14,513 bases of DNA from Bacteroidetes bacterium UBA4009 (GCA_002384205.1 DGBH01000124.1:1-14513), one strand, 5' to 3'. Shown: positions 1-8,772, counted from the first letter of the stretch. Translations and numbers: made by a program. Notes: generated by a model not told the origin, from the letters alone.

Positions 1-476
1 TTCACTTTACGCCACAACACAGGAGACAACTGAAACCCAACTAATCTATCTAAAACCCTACGTGCTTGTTGCGCATTGACTAGATTTTCATCAATCATTC
101 GAGGATTATCAATCGCGTTTAAAATAGCCGTTTTGGTAATCTCGTGAAATACAATACGTTTGGTATTGCTTGCCTTTAAATTTAGCACTTCTGACAAGTG
201 CCAAGAAATAGCTTCTCCCTCGCGGTCCTCGTCCGATGCTAACCACACCATATCAGACTCCTTAGCTAATTTTTTTAGCTCGGCTACTATTTTCTTTTTA
301 TCTGGAGATATAATATAATTTGGCAAATAGCCTTTTTCTATATCTATAGCTCCATCACCTTTAGCTAGGTCACGTATATGACCGAAACTAGATTTAACTG
401 TAAAATCTTTGCCTAAATATTTTTCTATGGTTTTGGCTTTGGCGGGGGACTCTACTATAACTAGGTTTTTTGACAT
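1..476 (-). CDS. topA: DNA topoisomerase I (type IA), N-terminal 158 codons, cut by the window edge
   Basis: Relaxes negative supercoils by cutting and rejoining one DNA strand. The visible part is the Toprim domain and the start of the next domain. Near the N-terminus lies [19 protein letters not shown], which carries the conserved Toprim glutamate, followed by the metal-binding motif [14 protein letters not shown]. After these comes [20 protein letters not shown], which matches the NAQQARRxxDRxVGY/F block of bacterial TopA. The catalytic tyrosine and the zinc-finger or C-terminal part lie left of the window. The ATG (476-474) shares one base with the stop codon of the upstream protease gene (TAATG), so the two genes are probably on one transcript, or topA has a promoter inside the protease gene. 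No Shine-Dalgarno-like sequence is present. The identification is very secure. Confidence 0.96.
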   Translation of the reverse strand, partial: MSKNLVIVESPAKAKTIEKYLGKDFTVKSSFGHIRDLAKGDGAIDIEKGYLPNYIISPDKKKIVAELKKLAKESDMVWLASDEDREGEAISWHLSEVLNLKASNTKRIVFHEITKTAILNAIDNPRMIDENLVNAQQARRVLDRLVGFQLSPVLWRKV

Positions 477-2548
477 TATTTGCTGATTATCAATTTTTTA
501 GACCAACTTTTACCATCTGTATTCACACGAACTGCATATACGCCATTGGTAAGTTCAGTTGTATTTATGTACGGACTGCTTGGATCTAAATTTTGCTGCA
601 AAAGTAATCTACCTGTGATATCTACAATAGAAACCACTGCATCATTTGCATTTGCTATCAATTTTATATAAATAGAATTTTGCGCAGGATTGGGTATTAA
701 GGCAAAATTATGGTCGTTTTGATAACTGGGAACGGATAGCGCATAAGAGCCTATATTTATATTATCAAAAAACACAGAATTCCCAGACTTGCTGATTACA
801 TCAAACTTAAGAATTAGATTAGTGCTACTTGCAAAAGCAGACAAATCTAATTCAGTTGCACCCCATTCTGAAGCATTGGTTGGCACCCAATTAGGAGAAA
901 TGGCAGATGTAGCCAAGTTATCTCCATTTACTACCTTAAGATTTTTCCAAGTTAAGCCACAATCAGTAGATGTCCAAATTTGAAGTACCTCTGACGTAAT
1001 ATTATCTCTTCTTGCGTAAGCCCACTTATAATGCAGTGAAACTGGTCCTGTATGCGTAGTCATATCAACTGGAGGCATAATAGCTGAAAAGCGCTGAGAA
1101 GCAGGACCATTAGCATCTGTTTTCAATTCTAAACACTCACTGCTACTAAATCCTCTTTGTGTATTTCGTTTCCATCCATAATTATTATAATCCGTTTGCA
1201 AACTCCAATTGCTGGTTGATGCCGCAGCAGAAAAATCTTGACCATACGGCGCTTTATTTACCGCATCTTCGGGAAGTACATTTATAAAGAGTGCTTTTGT
1301 CACCTTATTAGATCCGAAGGAATTACCCGCTTCTAGCTCTACTTTATATACCCCTGGCGTATTGTAAACCACAGTAGGGTCGGTAAAAGTAGAAACCGAT
1401 GGTGTTCCGCCTTCAAATGTCCAAACTCTATCTGTTATTGTACCATTATAGCTTAAATCCTTATAATTAATGCTACCGCCTACACATATTGTTTGACTTG
1501 GCGAGTCATACCAAAAATCTGCAATTGGAGCACAACTAGGAGTCGTATTAATTCCTGTTGCTGTGGCTGTTGCTAAAGATATATTGGTAGCTCTACCCAG
1601 AGAGGTACTACCTAAGAATCCATCTACACGCGTTTTTTGACCTGTCGAAAACATATTCATGCAAGCTCCATTAGCGTAGTCCATAAAATTTTCAACGTTA
1701 TCTATTTCGTTTGGATTATCGTTTGAACATGTATTTGGATTGCTACTCGCCGTACAGCCATATGATGGCGAAGAAACAGGAGGAGTATCACTTACTCTAT
1801 CATTTTGACTGCTACAGCCTCCTTGAAAGGGATGATACAACCCCAACCAATGTCCTATTTCGTGCGTCAGCGTTCGGCCTGCATCTCCAACATTTGCTGT
1901 GCCAATGGTACCCACTCTATCATGTATCAAGACTACTCCATCCGTGGCTGCGTTGTCGCCTGGAAATTGGGCATACCCTAAAATTGTACCTGTAGTACTA
2001 GAGCTTACAATTTTGGTCACCACCCAAATATTTAAGTATTTATTCCTATCCCAAGGCTTTACGGCATCCTTTACTTCTTCATTATTATCTTCAAAATCTT
2101 CATAGGTATTCACAGGATCATATGTTCTTGTGATGCCTTCTGTACAAGAGCCATCTGGAGCGATACGTGCTAACTTGAACTCTAAACCCATATTCGCCGC
2201 TCTGCTTGTGAAAAAACTTCGGGTTTTAGACTTATCACTATTCAAACGCTGAAAATCTTCGTTCAAGATACGAAGCTGATCTTCTATTTGTGCTTTTGAT
2301 ATGTTTTCAGGACCGTAAGAGTGCACCACATGAAAGACTACAGGTATCACGCTCGTAGCTTTTTTTGTTTTTGGATCAATAGATGTTTCAAACTCGAAAT
2401 CTAGATTACGTTCGATATAATCAGCAAAGCTTTCTCCATTCTGAAGCTTATTTTTCAATAATCTTCTATTGTATTCATCCGTTCCGCATTGTGCAGTAAC
2501 CGTTTGTGAGACTATAAGAGTTATGAATAGATAAAGTATTTTTTTCAT
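476..2548 (-). CDS. Secreted M43-type zinc metalloprotease with PKD domain and T9SS sorting tail
   Basis: Predicted extracellular or surface endopeptidase of the metzincin clan (pappalysin/cytophagalysin-like, M43). In order (690 residues): a signal peptide at 1-19 (MKK, hydrophobic core, cut near TA-Q); a protease domain at about 65-325 with the zinc motif [11 protein letters not shown] (His229, Glu230, His233, Gly236, His239) and a Met-turn NFMDY (Met289); a PKD-like domain at about 340-424 (WTFEGGTPS, then [14 protein letters not shown]); a beta-rich MAM or jelly-roll-like region at about 435-600; and a type A T9SS C-terminal sorting domain at about 613-690 ([38 protein letters not shown]). 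The tail predicts export by T9SS with later removal of the domain. The only space between signal peptide and catalytic domain is about 45 residues, so any propeptide is short. Substrate unknown. A weak -7-like TCTATTTG lies about 14 bases before the ATG. Confidence 0.93.
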   Translation of the reverse strand: MKKILYLFITLIVSQTVTAQCGTDEYNRRLLKNKLQNGESFADYIERNLDFEFETSIDPKTKKATSVIPVVFHVVHSYGPENISKAQIEDQLRILNEDFQRLNSDKSKTRSFFTSRAANMGLEFKLARIAPDGSCTEGITRTYDPVNTYEDFEDNNEEVKDAVKPWDRNKYLNIWVVTKIVSSSTTGTILGYAQFPGDNAATDGVVLIHDRVGTIGTANVGDAGRTLTHEIGHWLGLYHPFQGGCSSQNDRVSDTPPVSSPSYGCTASSNPNTCSNDNPNEIDNVENFMDYANGACMNMFSTGQKTRVDGFLGSTSLGRATNISLATATATGINTTPSCAPIADFWYDSPSQTICVGGSINYKDLSYNGTITDRVWTFEGGTPSVSTFTDPTVVYNTPGVYKVELEAGNSFGSNKVTKALFINVLPEDAVNKAPYGQDFSAAASTSNWSLQTDYNNYGWKRNTQRGFSSSECLELKTDANGPASQRFSAIMPPVDMTTHTGPVSLHYKWAYARRDNITSEVLQIWTSTDCGLTWKNLKVVNGDNLATSAISPNWVPTNASEWGATELDLSAFASSTNLILKFDVISKSGNSVFFDNINIGSYALSVPSYQNDHNFALIPNPAQNSIYIKLIANANDAVVSIVDITGRLLLQQNLDPSSPYINTTELTNGVYAVRVNTDGKSWSKKLIISK

Positions 2549-2653
2549 TTTTTTTATTGTTGCAAATAGAACTTTAATCTCAAACTTTTTACCTCAATTA
2601 AAGACATTTTATAGTAATGATTGAAGTTTGGTTGAATTATAAATAAAGAGTTA

Positions 2654-4057
2654 CTAAATTTCTTCTACATTTTCTGTTTCAGAAACAATTACACTTACGG
2701 CAGCGTCTCCTGTAACATTTACTACCGTACGGCACATATCCAGTATTCTATCTACCGGAAGAATAATCGCAATCCATGCAGGATTTAGACCTACACTCTC
2801 TAGTACCACAATCATAAGAACCAACCCCGCACTTGGAACAGCTGCAGCTCCTATGCTTGCCAAAGTAGCTGTGAGTACTATCACCATTTGTTGCGTGAAA
2901 TCCAAATCTATCATATGAAACTGTGCAAGTGCTACAACAGCTACTGCTTGATAAAGACTTGTGCCATCCATATTGACCGTTGCTCCTATCGGCAATACAA
3001 AGCTCGTAATGCTCTTAGGTACTTTCAAATTATCATGTACACAATCCATGGTTACTGGCAATGTAGCCATACTGCTACTGGTAGAGAATGCCGTAAGTTG
3101 TGCTTCACTCATTCCTTTAATAAATGTGCCGAACTTCATACCTTTGGCAAATAGATGTATCAATAACGGATACAAGCCAAATGCAACCGCTACTAATGCT
3201 GCAACTAATACCCAAGAATAATTCATCAAGAAGACCAATTGTTCTTGTAACTTAACTAAATCCTTACCTGCTGAAGCGACTAAACTACCTGCCATAAGGG
3301 CAAAGACAAAAAAAGGCATTATCTTAATGACGGCGTTTATCATTCCTATAAAAACTTCATTAAGTCCGTTGACGAGTTTAGCCACAGGCTTCCTATCCTT
3401 TTTTCGTATCTGCATTAGGATTACTCCGAAGAAAATGGAAAAGAAAATTACTTGAAGCATATTAGCAGAGAGCAAAGCATTAAAAATATTGCTTGGAAAA
3501 ACATCTACTATCTTATCGAGAGGGCCTCTGTTTTTTTCTGTTAGCGCCTTATTTAACTTGTCTGCCGCAGTTTCATCCATTTCTTGAATAGAAAGGCGAT
3601 TGCGTACCGATGCTACTAATTCTGCATTTTCTGGCTTACTTATTTCATGTACATTATCGAGCTGAGGCACATTTGGGTGTTCACTTCTCCAAAGCTCGTA
3701 TTCTACCCGTTTTTCTAGCCTAGATGCATCCGACGGGAAATTCCCTGGCTTTATTATATTAACAAATAAGAGTCCTATGAGTATCGCTGTGACGGTCGTT
3801 GCTAAATAAATACTCAACGTTTTTATCCCTACACGTCCTAATTGTCGTATGTTTTTAAGACTACTGATTCCTGAAATAATGGAAAAGAGTACCATCGGAA
3901 CAGCTATAAGTTTAAGCACATTAATAAATATGGTGCCAAATGGAGCAATATAGTCTGCCGTAAATTGCACCCAACCTTGTTGAACAGCAACCACAGAATA
4001 TAGGATTCCAAGTACCAGCGCAATAATTACCTGCCAATGCAAGGCTATCTTTTTCAT
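2654..4057 (-). CDS. Dicarboxylate/amino acid:cation symporter (DAACS family, GltP/GltPh-like)
   Basis: Inner-membrane elevator-type symporter that takes up acidic amino acids or dicarboxylates with Na+ or H+. Family marks are the HP1 serine motif FSTSSSMATLP (324-334), TM7 NMDGT (362-366), HP2 GAAAVPSAG (403-411) and TM8 with Asp436, Asp440, Arg443, Asn447 and Asp451. By motif alignment these correspond to GltPh Asp390, Asp394, Arg397, Asn401 and Asp405. Keeping both Asp394 and Arg397 equivalents suggests aspartate or glutamate rather than neutral amino acids (inference). The 467 residues are longer than usual because about 80 hydrophilic residues (105-185) lie between TM3 and TM4, where many family members have only a short loop. 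It starts 157 bases downstream of the hydrolase gene and ends 105 bases before the protease gene, so it is probably its own unit or loosely linked to them. No clear promoter was seen. Confidence 0.93.
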   Translation of the reverse strand: MKKIALHWQVIIALVLGILYSVVAVQQGWVQFTADYIAPFGTIFINVLKLIAVPMVLFSIISGISSLKNIRQLGRVGIKTLSIYLATTVTAILIGLLFVNIIKPGNFPSDASRLEKRVEYELWRSEHPNVPQLDNVHEISKPENAELVASVRNRLSIQEMDETAADKLNKALTEKNRGPLDKIVDVFPSNIFNALLSANMLQVIFFSIFFGVILMQIRKKDRKPVAKLVNGLNEVFIGMINAVIKIMPFFVFALMAGSLVASAGKDLVKLQEQLVFLMNYSWVLVAALVAVAFGLYPLLIHLFAKGMKFGTFIKGMSEAQLTAFSTSSSMATLPVTMDCVHDNLKVPKSITSFVLPIGATVNMDGTSLYQAVAVVALAQFHMIDLDFTQQMVIVLTATLASIGAAAVPSAGLVLMIVVLESVGLNPAWIAIILPVDRILDMCRTVVNVTGDAAVSVIVSETENVEEI

Positions 4058-4214
4058 AGGGTCAAATCAACGTATTTTTTTTCAATAAACAGACAAATGA
4101 CAAAATGTAACTCGCCTGAGTATTTATATTTTTTAACTAAGTAGTGTAAAGCTAAACTACAGTACAGTCAACGTTATATCTAAAAAAGAATAGTATGTAA
4201 ACTACTAATTCTTG

Positions 4215-5039
4215 CTAATTCAAAAAACGAACTACATCATTGACCACGCTGATATCACGCAGTTTATGACCTAAACCATTCGTAGTAATTAGTTCACTAT
4301 TTGGCCATAATTGATTCACTCGAACTGCATGTGCATATGGCGCTTCTTCATCTCCAGTATCATGTATAATAAGTGCCTGTGACGTTTGCGAAGGGGCAAA
4401 TCGTATGGTAGAGTAATAACTTGGGTCTAATCCTGCATATTCTGCAAAATAGGATTCCAAATTTGCCTTAACACGCGGCAATGTTTTCAATACACGCGCA
4501 TACTCATCCACAAACTCAGTTGCCTCTCCTGGGGTACCCATTAACGCCACCTTTTTTACGGCTAATTCTGGCTTTTCATAAAATAAACACATGGTGGCAA
4601 ATGCACCCAAACTATGAGCTAAAATATAGGTGACCGAATAGGTTTCTAATAATAATTCTATTAGTCTAGCGTAGATAGGAACGTTGAATATTTTACCTTC
4701 AGATTTGCCGTGAGCCGGCGCATCAACAGCTATAATGGTAAATTTTTCTTTATCAAAAACTTCCACAAACCTTTTCCAACGATAACTTTGACTCTGCCAG
4801 CCATGTAAACATAAAATAGTTTGCGGACCACTACCCCACGAAAAACAAGCAATTTTCTTTCCTTCAAACTGAATAAAAGACTGTTTACTGGTTTCTAAAA
4901 ACTTAGCTTGAGCTGGTTTTAACTTGACCGGAAAAGGGTAGCAAAACAATAAGAATGCGTGCCTCCCTCCTATCTTTTTAGAGATGAGGTTAATAAAATT
5001 AAGGTACGCTCCGAGGAGAAGAATAATGGCTTTTTGCAT
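4215..5039 (-). CDS. Alpha/beta hydrolase fold protein, substrate unknown
   Basis: A 274-residue serine hydrolase (esterase, lipase or lactonase type). A hydrophobic stretch at 4-20 could be a membrane anchor or a buried helix. The core begins near 60 with the oxyanion-hole motif LCLHGWQSQSYRW (77-88), then VDAPAHGKS (105-113). The nucleophile elbow is A-H-S-L-G (Ser143 at its centre). The likely acid is Asp230 (HDTGDEEAPY) and the base is His258 (GLGHKLRD). The triad therefore looks complete, and an active enzyme is expected. The elbow has Ala for the first Gly of GxSxG. It lies 146 bases after aroC on the same strand; a -7-like TAACATTG at 5055-5048, only 8 bases before the ATG, hints at its own promoter with almost no leader. 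Nothing here fixes a substrate. Confidence 0.85.
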   Translation of the reverse strand: MQKAIILLLGAYLNFINLISKKIGGRHAFLLFCYPFPVKLKPAQAKFLETSKQSFIQFEGKKIACFSWGSGPQTILCLHGWQSQSYRWKRFVEVFDKEKFTIIAVDAPAHGKSEGKIFNVPIYARLIELLLETYSVTYILAHSLGAFATMCLFYEKPELAVKKVALMGTPGEATEFVDEYARVLKTLPRVKANLESYFAEYAGLDPSYYSTIRFAPSQTSQALIIHDTGDEEAPYAHAVRVNQLWPNSELITTNGLGHKLRDISVVNDVVRFLN

Positions 5040-5185
5040 TCGGAGTGCAATGTTAATGCTAAAAAGGAATGGAATATATATTAATCAGATGAAGTTTAAG
5101 GATTAAGATCCTAAAACCCAGTATCCCCAAGAATATTATTTTAGAGAAGTAACACTAAGCACAAATTTCTTAAAAACTTCTCACT

Positions 5186-6241
5186 TTATAAAAGAAAATC
5201 ACCAATCACCAAAGCCGCTAATGTCTCTACAATTGGAACTGCTCTGGGCACTACACAAGGGTCATGGCGTCCTGTTGCTTCGAGGCTTATTTCCTCTCCT
5301 GATTTTGTAATGGTTTTTTGCTCCATACCAATGGTAGCCGTTGGTTTAAATGCCACTCTAAATACAATGTTCATTCCATTGCTAATGCCGCCTTGAATGC
5401 CTCCTGAATTATTTGTATCCGTAATTGGTTTTCCATTCTCACTATAGAAAGCATCATTTACTTCTGAGCCTCGCATACTACTCATTTCAAAGCCGCCTCC
5501 TATTTCAAAACCCTTAACCGCATTAATGCTCATCATGGCATGTGCTAACGCCGAACTTAATTTATCAAACACAGGGTTACCTAGTCCTGCTGGCACACCT
5601 TTAATTACACATTCTATTACGCCACCTAGACTATCTTTATCTGCTTTAGCCTGCTGAATGGCGTCAATCATTTCTTTGGCTATTTTGGCATCAGGACAAC
5701 GCACCATATTAGATTCTACTATATCTAAGCTATAATACTGAGGCTCGGCTGTTAGCTTAATAGTACTGATTTGTTTTACATACGCTCCAACGCAAATACC
5801 CTTCTCTTTAACCAATAGGTCTTGCACTAAGGCCCCCGCTGCCACCCAGCCCGACGTTACTCTGGCGCTGCTGCGACCTCCACCTCGGTAATCTCTCAAA
5901 CCATACCTTGCTTCATACGTATAGTCGGCATGACTTGGTCGGTAGACTTCCTTAAGATGTGAATAGTCCTTGGGATTTTGATTGGTATTCTTAATCTGAA
6001 AATGGATAGGTGCTCCAGTAGTTTTTCCTTCGAAAACACCACTATTGATAATCACTTCATCATTTTCAGTTCGTGGAGTAGATATACTACTTTGACCTGG
6101 CTTTCTTCTATCTAATTGATATTGTATGAAGCTTTTGTCTAAGGTGAAGCCCGGGGGGAAGCCATCTAAGACCGCTCCTATCACCTCCCCGTGTGATTCA
6201 CCATAGCTAGTAAGCCTAATATTCTTTCCTAGGGTATTCAA
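5186..6241 (-). CDS. aroC: Chorismate synthase
   Basis: Last step of the shikimate pathway: FMNH2-dependent conversion of EPSP to chorismate, in the cytoplasm. The 351 residues match the family length. Visible signatures are GESHGEVIGAVLDGFPPG (14-31, with His17), RPSHADYTYEARYGLRDYRGGG (from 101, with His104), RSSARVTSGWVAAGA, a flavin/substrate loop GGIQGGISNG (280-289), and RHDPCVVPRAVPIVE (from 325, with Asp327). The start is TTG, not ATG: the first codon is the reverse complement of CAA at 6239-6241. The frame upstream of it has no ATG before an in-frame stop, and (M)NTLGKNIRLTSYGESHG is the normal family N-terminus. The TTG shares bases with the aroA stop (TTGA), so translation is probably coupled to aroA. 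Confidence 0.97.
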   Translation of the reverse strand: MNTLGKNIRLTSYGESHGEVIGAVLDGFPPGFTLDKSFIQYQLDRRKPGQSSISTPRTENDEVIINSGVFEGKTTGAPIHFQIKNTNQNPKDYSHLKEVYRPSHADYTYEARYGLRDYRGGGRSSARVTSGWVAAGALVQDLLVKEKGICVGAYVKQISTIKLTAEPQYYSLDIVESNMVRCPDAKIAKEMIDAIQQAKADKDSLGGVIECVIKGVPAGLGNPVFDKLSSALAHAMMSINAVKGFEIGGGFEMSSMRGSEVNDAFYSENGKPITDTNNSGGIQGGISNGMNIVFRVAFKPTATIGMEQKTITKSGEEISLEATGRHDPCVVPRAVPIVETLAALVIGDFLL

Positions 6242-7524
6242 ATTAGGTACGAAGATACACTAGAGTTTTTAGATGGGTCTAACGAGTCCGATACCTCTTC
6301 CACTACAAAGCCAACCTTCTTTAAATCTTGCCAAAAATGAGGATATGATTTTTTAACCACCTCTTTATCCTCAATCAAAATAGGCTGCAGCAAGGCCAAT
6401 GGGGCCACGCACATAGCCATTCTATGATCGCCATAGGTTTCAAAGTACGTTTCTGGCCTAAGATTAAATTCAGTAGCATCTAGCATCCAAATATCTTCTA
6501 ACTTAGTAAGCTGCACTCCTATTTTAGATAAGTGGCTCTTAAGTGCTTTTTCGCGATCACATTCTTTGTATTTTAAGCTATCTAAACCTTTTAGTTTTGC
6601 ATTTTTTTTACCTACGGCAGGTATTAACATGGCAAAAGTCATAGCCGAATCTGGAAATTGTGAGTAATTTAAGTCTGATACTACTTCTATGCTGCCCTTT
6701 TTCTTTTTAGTGATACGAATACCTCCATTTATTTCTTCAAAAAACATGGCCTTATTGCCTACATCGTAAAGTTTTGTGCGCTCTCTTGACATATTCTCTA
6801 ACCTTAATCCCGGAAAAAATAAATCTACTTCTTTGGCAAGATGTGCAATACTCAACCAGTAGTAAAAAGAGGTCCAGTCTGGTTCTATCTGAAAGTACTC
6901 TCCATCAAACTTCTGTTGCTTGTTTACGCTCAAATACTGACCTTTTATAAACACAGGAAAACCCATTCTTCTTAAGGAGGATATAGTAAGATGCACGTAT
7001 GAATAAGAAGACATTTTAGTATTTACTTTTAAATTAAACTCACCCTCTATTAGAGGAGCTATGAGTAACAATGCCGATACAAATTGACTGCTTTTTACAT
7101 TAGTTACATCAATTAACGTAGAACTTGCTACAAGCTTTTTCCCTTTGACCTTTAGAGGAGCGTAACCTTTATTTTCTAAGTATTCTATGTCTGCACCAAA
7201 AAGTCGTAAAGCATCTACTAATTCTGCAATTGGTCTTTGATGAAGCCTTTCCGTGCCTTTGATAGTCCATTCTCCGGGTGTTACCGCAGTATAGGCTACT
7301 AAAAATCGTAGTGCGGTTCCTGCATCTTCAACATCCATTAGGCTGGATTCTTGTGTTAAAATACGGGCCAATAATTGCGTATCATTTGCCTCCGAAAGAT
7401 TATCTAAAAACAAACTCGGCTCATATAGTTTTTGTAGCACGAGCAACCTATTACTTATGCTTTTTGAACTTGGCAATTTAACCTCCCCTTTTACAATAGC
7501 CGTAGGATGTAAGAGTCTAATCAT
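6238..7524 (-). CDS. aroA: 3-phosphoshikimate 1-carboxyvinyltransferase (EPSP synthase)
   Basis: Joins shikimate-3-phosphate and PEP to give EPSP, the sixth shikimate-pathway step and the target of glyphosate. The 428 residues fit the family. Conserved sites: LPSSKSISNR (17-26; Lys21, Arg26), DAGTALR (67-73; Arg73), RPIAELVDALR (Arg97), KSSQF (Ser145, Ser146, Gln147), PDSAM (Asp292, the E. coli Asp313 equivalent), KECDR (Glu321, the Glu341 equivalent), YGDHRMAM (364-371) and a lysine pair 391-392 near the C-terminus. The active site is complete, but PGSKS reads PSSKS and NAGTAMRP reads DAGTALRF, departures from the E. coli form that I recall as common in Bacteroidota. The ATG overlaps the aroB stop by 4 bases (ATGA), and its stop overlaps aroC. 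The C-terminal tail (about 410-428) is serine-rich and probably disordered. Confidence 0.96.
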   Translation of the reverse strand: MIRLLHPTAIVKGEVKLPSSKSISNRLLVLQKLYEPSLFLDNLSEANDTQLLARILTQESSLMDVEDAGTALRFLVAYTAVTPGEWTIKGTERLHQRPIAELVDALRLFGADIEYLENKGYAPLKVKGKKLVASSTLIDVTNVKSSQFVSALLLIAPLIEGEFNLKVNTKMSSYSYVHLTISSLRRMGFPVFIKGQYLSVNKQQKFDGEYFQIEPDWTSFYYWLSIAHLAKEVDLFFPGLRLENMSRERTKLYDVGNKAMFFEEINGGIRITKKKKGSIEVVSDLNYSQFPDSAMTFAMLIPAVGKKNAKLKGLDSLKYKECDREKALKSHLSKIGVQLTKLEDIWMLDATEFNLRPETYFETYGDHRMAMCVAPLALLQPILIEDKEVVKKSYPHFWQDLKKVGFVVEEVSDSLDPSKNSSVSSYLI

Positions 7525-8540
7525 TTAAGATTTGCTAAAAAATCAAGTCCTTCTTTGATGAGCGAAACCTCCACATACTGATCATGTACGCCCTCGCCAA
7601 TACTTGCTATCAAAGAGCAGTTTATTCCTTGCTCTGTATTTTTTTTATCTTTAATTAAGTATGGCTTTAATTCCTCATACGTGGGAATGTCATCACTTAT
7701 CCCACTTACTACTCGTTGTAACACCATGGTTAATTCATGCAGTTCATCTTTGCTTAGACCTACCATCTTGGTACTGATATAAGCCTCCACAATCATACCT
7801 AAGGCTACCGAAACCCCATGAGAAAGCGATTCGTTTTCATCATTTATAGTTAGGCTATATGACTCAATTGCGTGACCAATCGTATGCCCAAAATTGAGCC
7901 GTTTACGTACACCTTGATCTCTAAAATCTTGATCCACATGATTTTTCTTAATCGCAATAGAATCTAGAATTAGTTGATCTTCTAGATGTTGATTCTCTTG
8001 TAGAAAGAGCATTTTTACCTGATCGTAATGTAACCGATCTGCAATAAGGCCGTGCTTAAGCATTTCTACGTACCCATTCACTTTTTCTTTGTATGACAAA
8101 GTTTCTAGAAAGCTATCGCAAATGAAGATTTCTTCGGCTTCACTAAAAGAACCAATGTAGTTTTTATACCCCATAAAATTGACTCCATTTTTGCCACCTA
8201 TTGATGCATCTACCATTGCCAACAGCGTAGTAGGAACTAGCACAGTTTTCATACCTCGCTGAAAACAACCTGCTGCAAAAGCTCCCATATCACAAACCAC
8301 GCCGCCTCCAAGACAAAGTAAAATTGTTTCTCTAGTTGCGCCAAACTCTGTGAGTTTTTTCCATATAAACTCACAGCTATCTAAATTTTTATATCCTTCT
8401 CCATATGGAACAATAAAAGAGGACACTTCCTCCAAAAGAAGAGGATAGCAATAATTCATGGTATGCTCATCAGCCAAAACAATGATGTTGGCTTGATTTT
8501 TCTGCACGTAGGTCTGAAGGTTAAATATACCTGTTTTCAA
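7521..8540 (-). CDS. aroB: 3-dehydroquinate synthase
   Basis: NAD- and metal-dependent cyclisation of DAHP to 3-dehydroquinate, step 2 of the shikimate pathway. NAD-binding motif LGGGVVCDMGAFAAGCFQRG (from 77), then PTTLLAMVDASIGGKNGVNF (103-122) with the phosphate- and substrate-binding lysines. By alignment to characterised DHQ synthases the zinc ligands are Glu159 (GYVEM), His219 (NFGHTIGH) and His241 (LSHG). The 339 residues are a little shorter than E. coli AroB (362 residues). The first codon is TTG (8540-8538). The next in-frame Met is residue 28, inside the Rossmann-like domain, and an in-frame stop lies 30-33 bases upstream, so TTG is the likely start. A good -7 element TACCTTTG ends 5 bases before it. 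First gene of aroB-aroA-aroC. Confidence 0.95.
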   Translation of the reverse strand: MKTGIFNLQTYVQKNQANIIVLADEHTMNYCYPLLLEEVSSFIVPYGEGYKNLDSCEFIWKKLTEFGATRETILLCLGGGVVCDMGAFAAGCFQRGMKTVLVPTTLLAMVDASIGGKNGVNFMGYKNYIGSFSEAEEIFICDSFLETLSYKEKVNGYVEMLKHGLIADRLHYDQVKMLFLQENQHLEDQLILDSIAIKKNHVDQDFRDQGVRKRLNFGHTIGHAIESYSLTINDENESLSHGVSVALGMIVEAYISTKMVGLSKDELHELTMVLQRVVSGISDDIPTYEELKPYLIKDKKNTEQGINCSLIASIGEGVHDQYVEVSLIKEGLDFLANLK

Positions 8541-8545
8541 CTTTT

Positions 8546-8553
8546 CAAAGGTA
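8546..8553 (-). promoter_or_regulatory. Candidate -7 element of the aroBAC operon
   Basis: TACCTTTG on the minus strand fits the Bacteroidota consensus TAnnTTTG exactly. No TTTG-type -33 box is visible 19-21 bases upstream. The start of transcription would fall about 4-8 bases downstream, on or next to the aroB TTG start codon, implying a leaderless or nearly leaderless mRNA. Confidence 0.42.
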
Positions 8554-8772
8554 TCATAACTATATTTTATTCATTCTATCCTTTTTTGCTTATTTTATAA
8601 ACAGAATTACTCTTTCACTTCACGTATCAAAAGACAACACTGCCTATACTTACCCATACTATCACCTATTTCTTTCTCCGATAACTTTGATTATAGACAA
8701 CCCCTCATGTCTTTATTTCACGCAGTTATAAACTACCTGTTTTAACTTGATTCCGTACTTTGACCAAAAAGC

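Noticed and set aside
1711..1995. Open frame on the plus strand inside the protease gene (and similar ones at 480-671, 789-983, 1899-2105, 2888-3221)
   Set aside because: They lie opposite strongly supported minus-strand genes, show no family motif, and are expected shadows of AT-rich coding sequence.
4143..4172. Short GTAGT/ACTAC repeat between hydrolase and symporter genes
   Set aside because: Five pairs plus a mismatch, no T-run, no known operator form.
5095..5116. Small AGGAT/ATCCT hairpin between aroC and the hydrolase gene
   Set aside because: Only five contiguous pairs and no T-run in the direction of transcription.
5144..5182. 7-bp inverted repeat GAGAAGT/ACTTCTC just after aroC, considered as the operon terminator
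   Set aside because: The loop is 25 bases and no clean T-run follows on the minus strand, so pairing is weak evidence of termination.
4215..8540. Idea that hydrolase, symporter and the aro genes form one functional system
   Set aside because: Gaps of 146 and 157 bases, separate candidate promoters, and no shared chemistry; proximity alone is not evidence.
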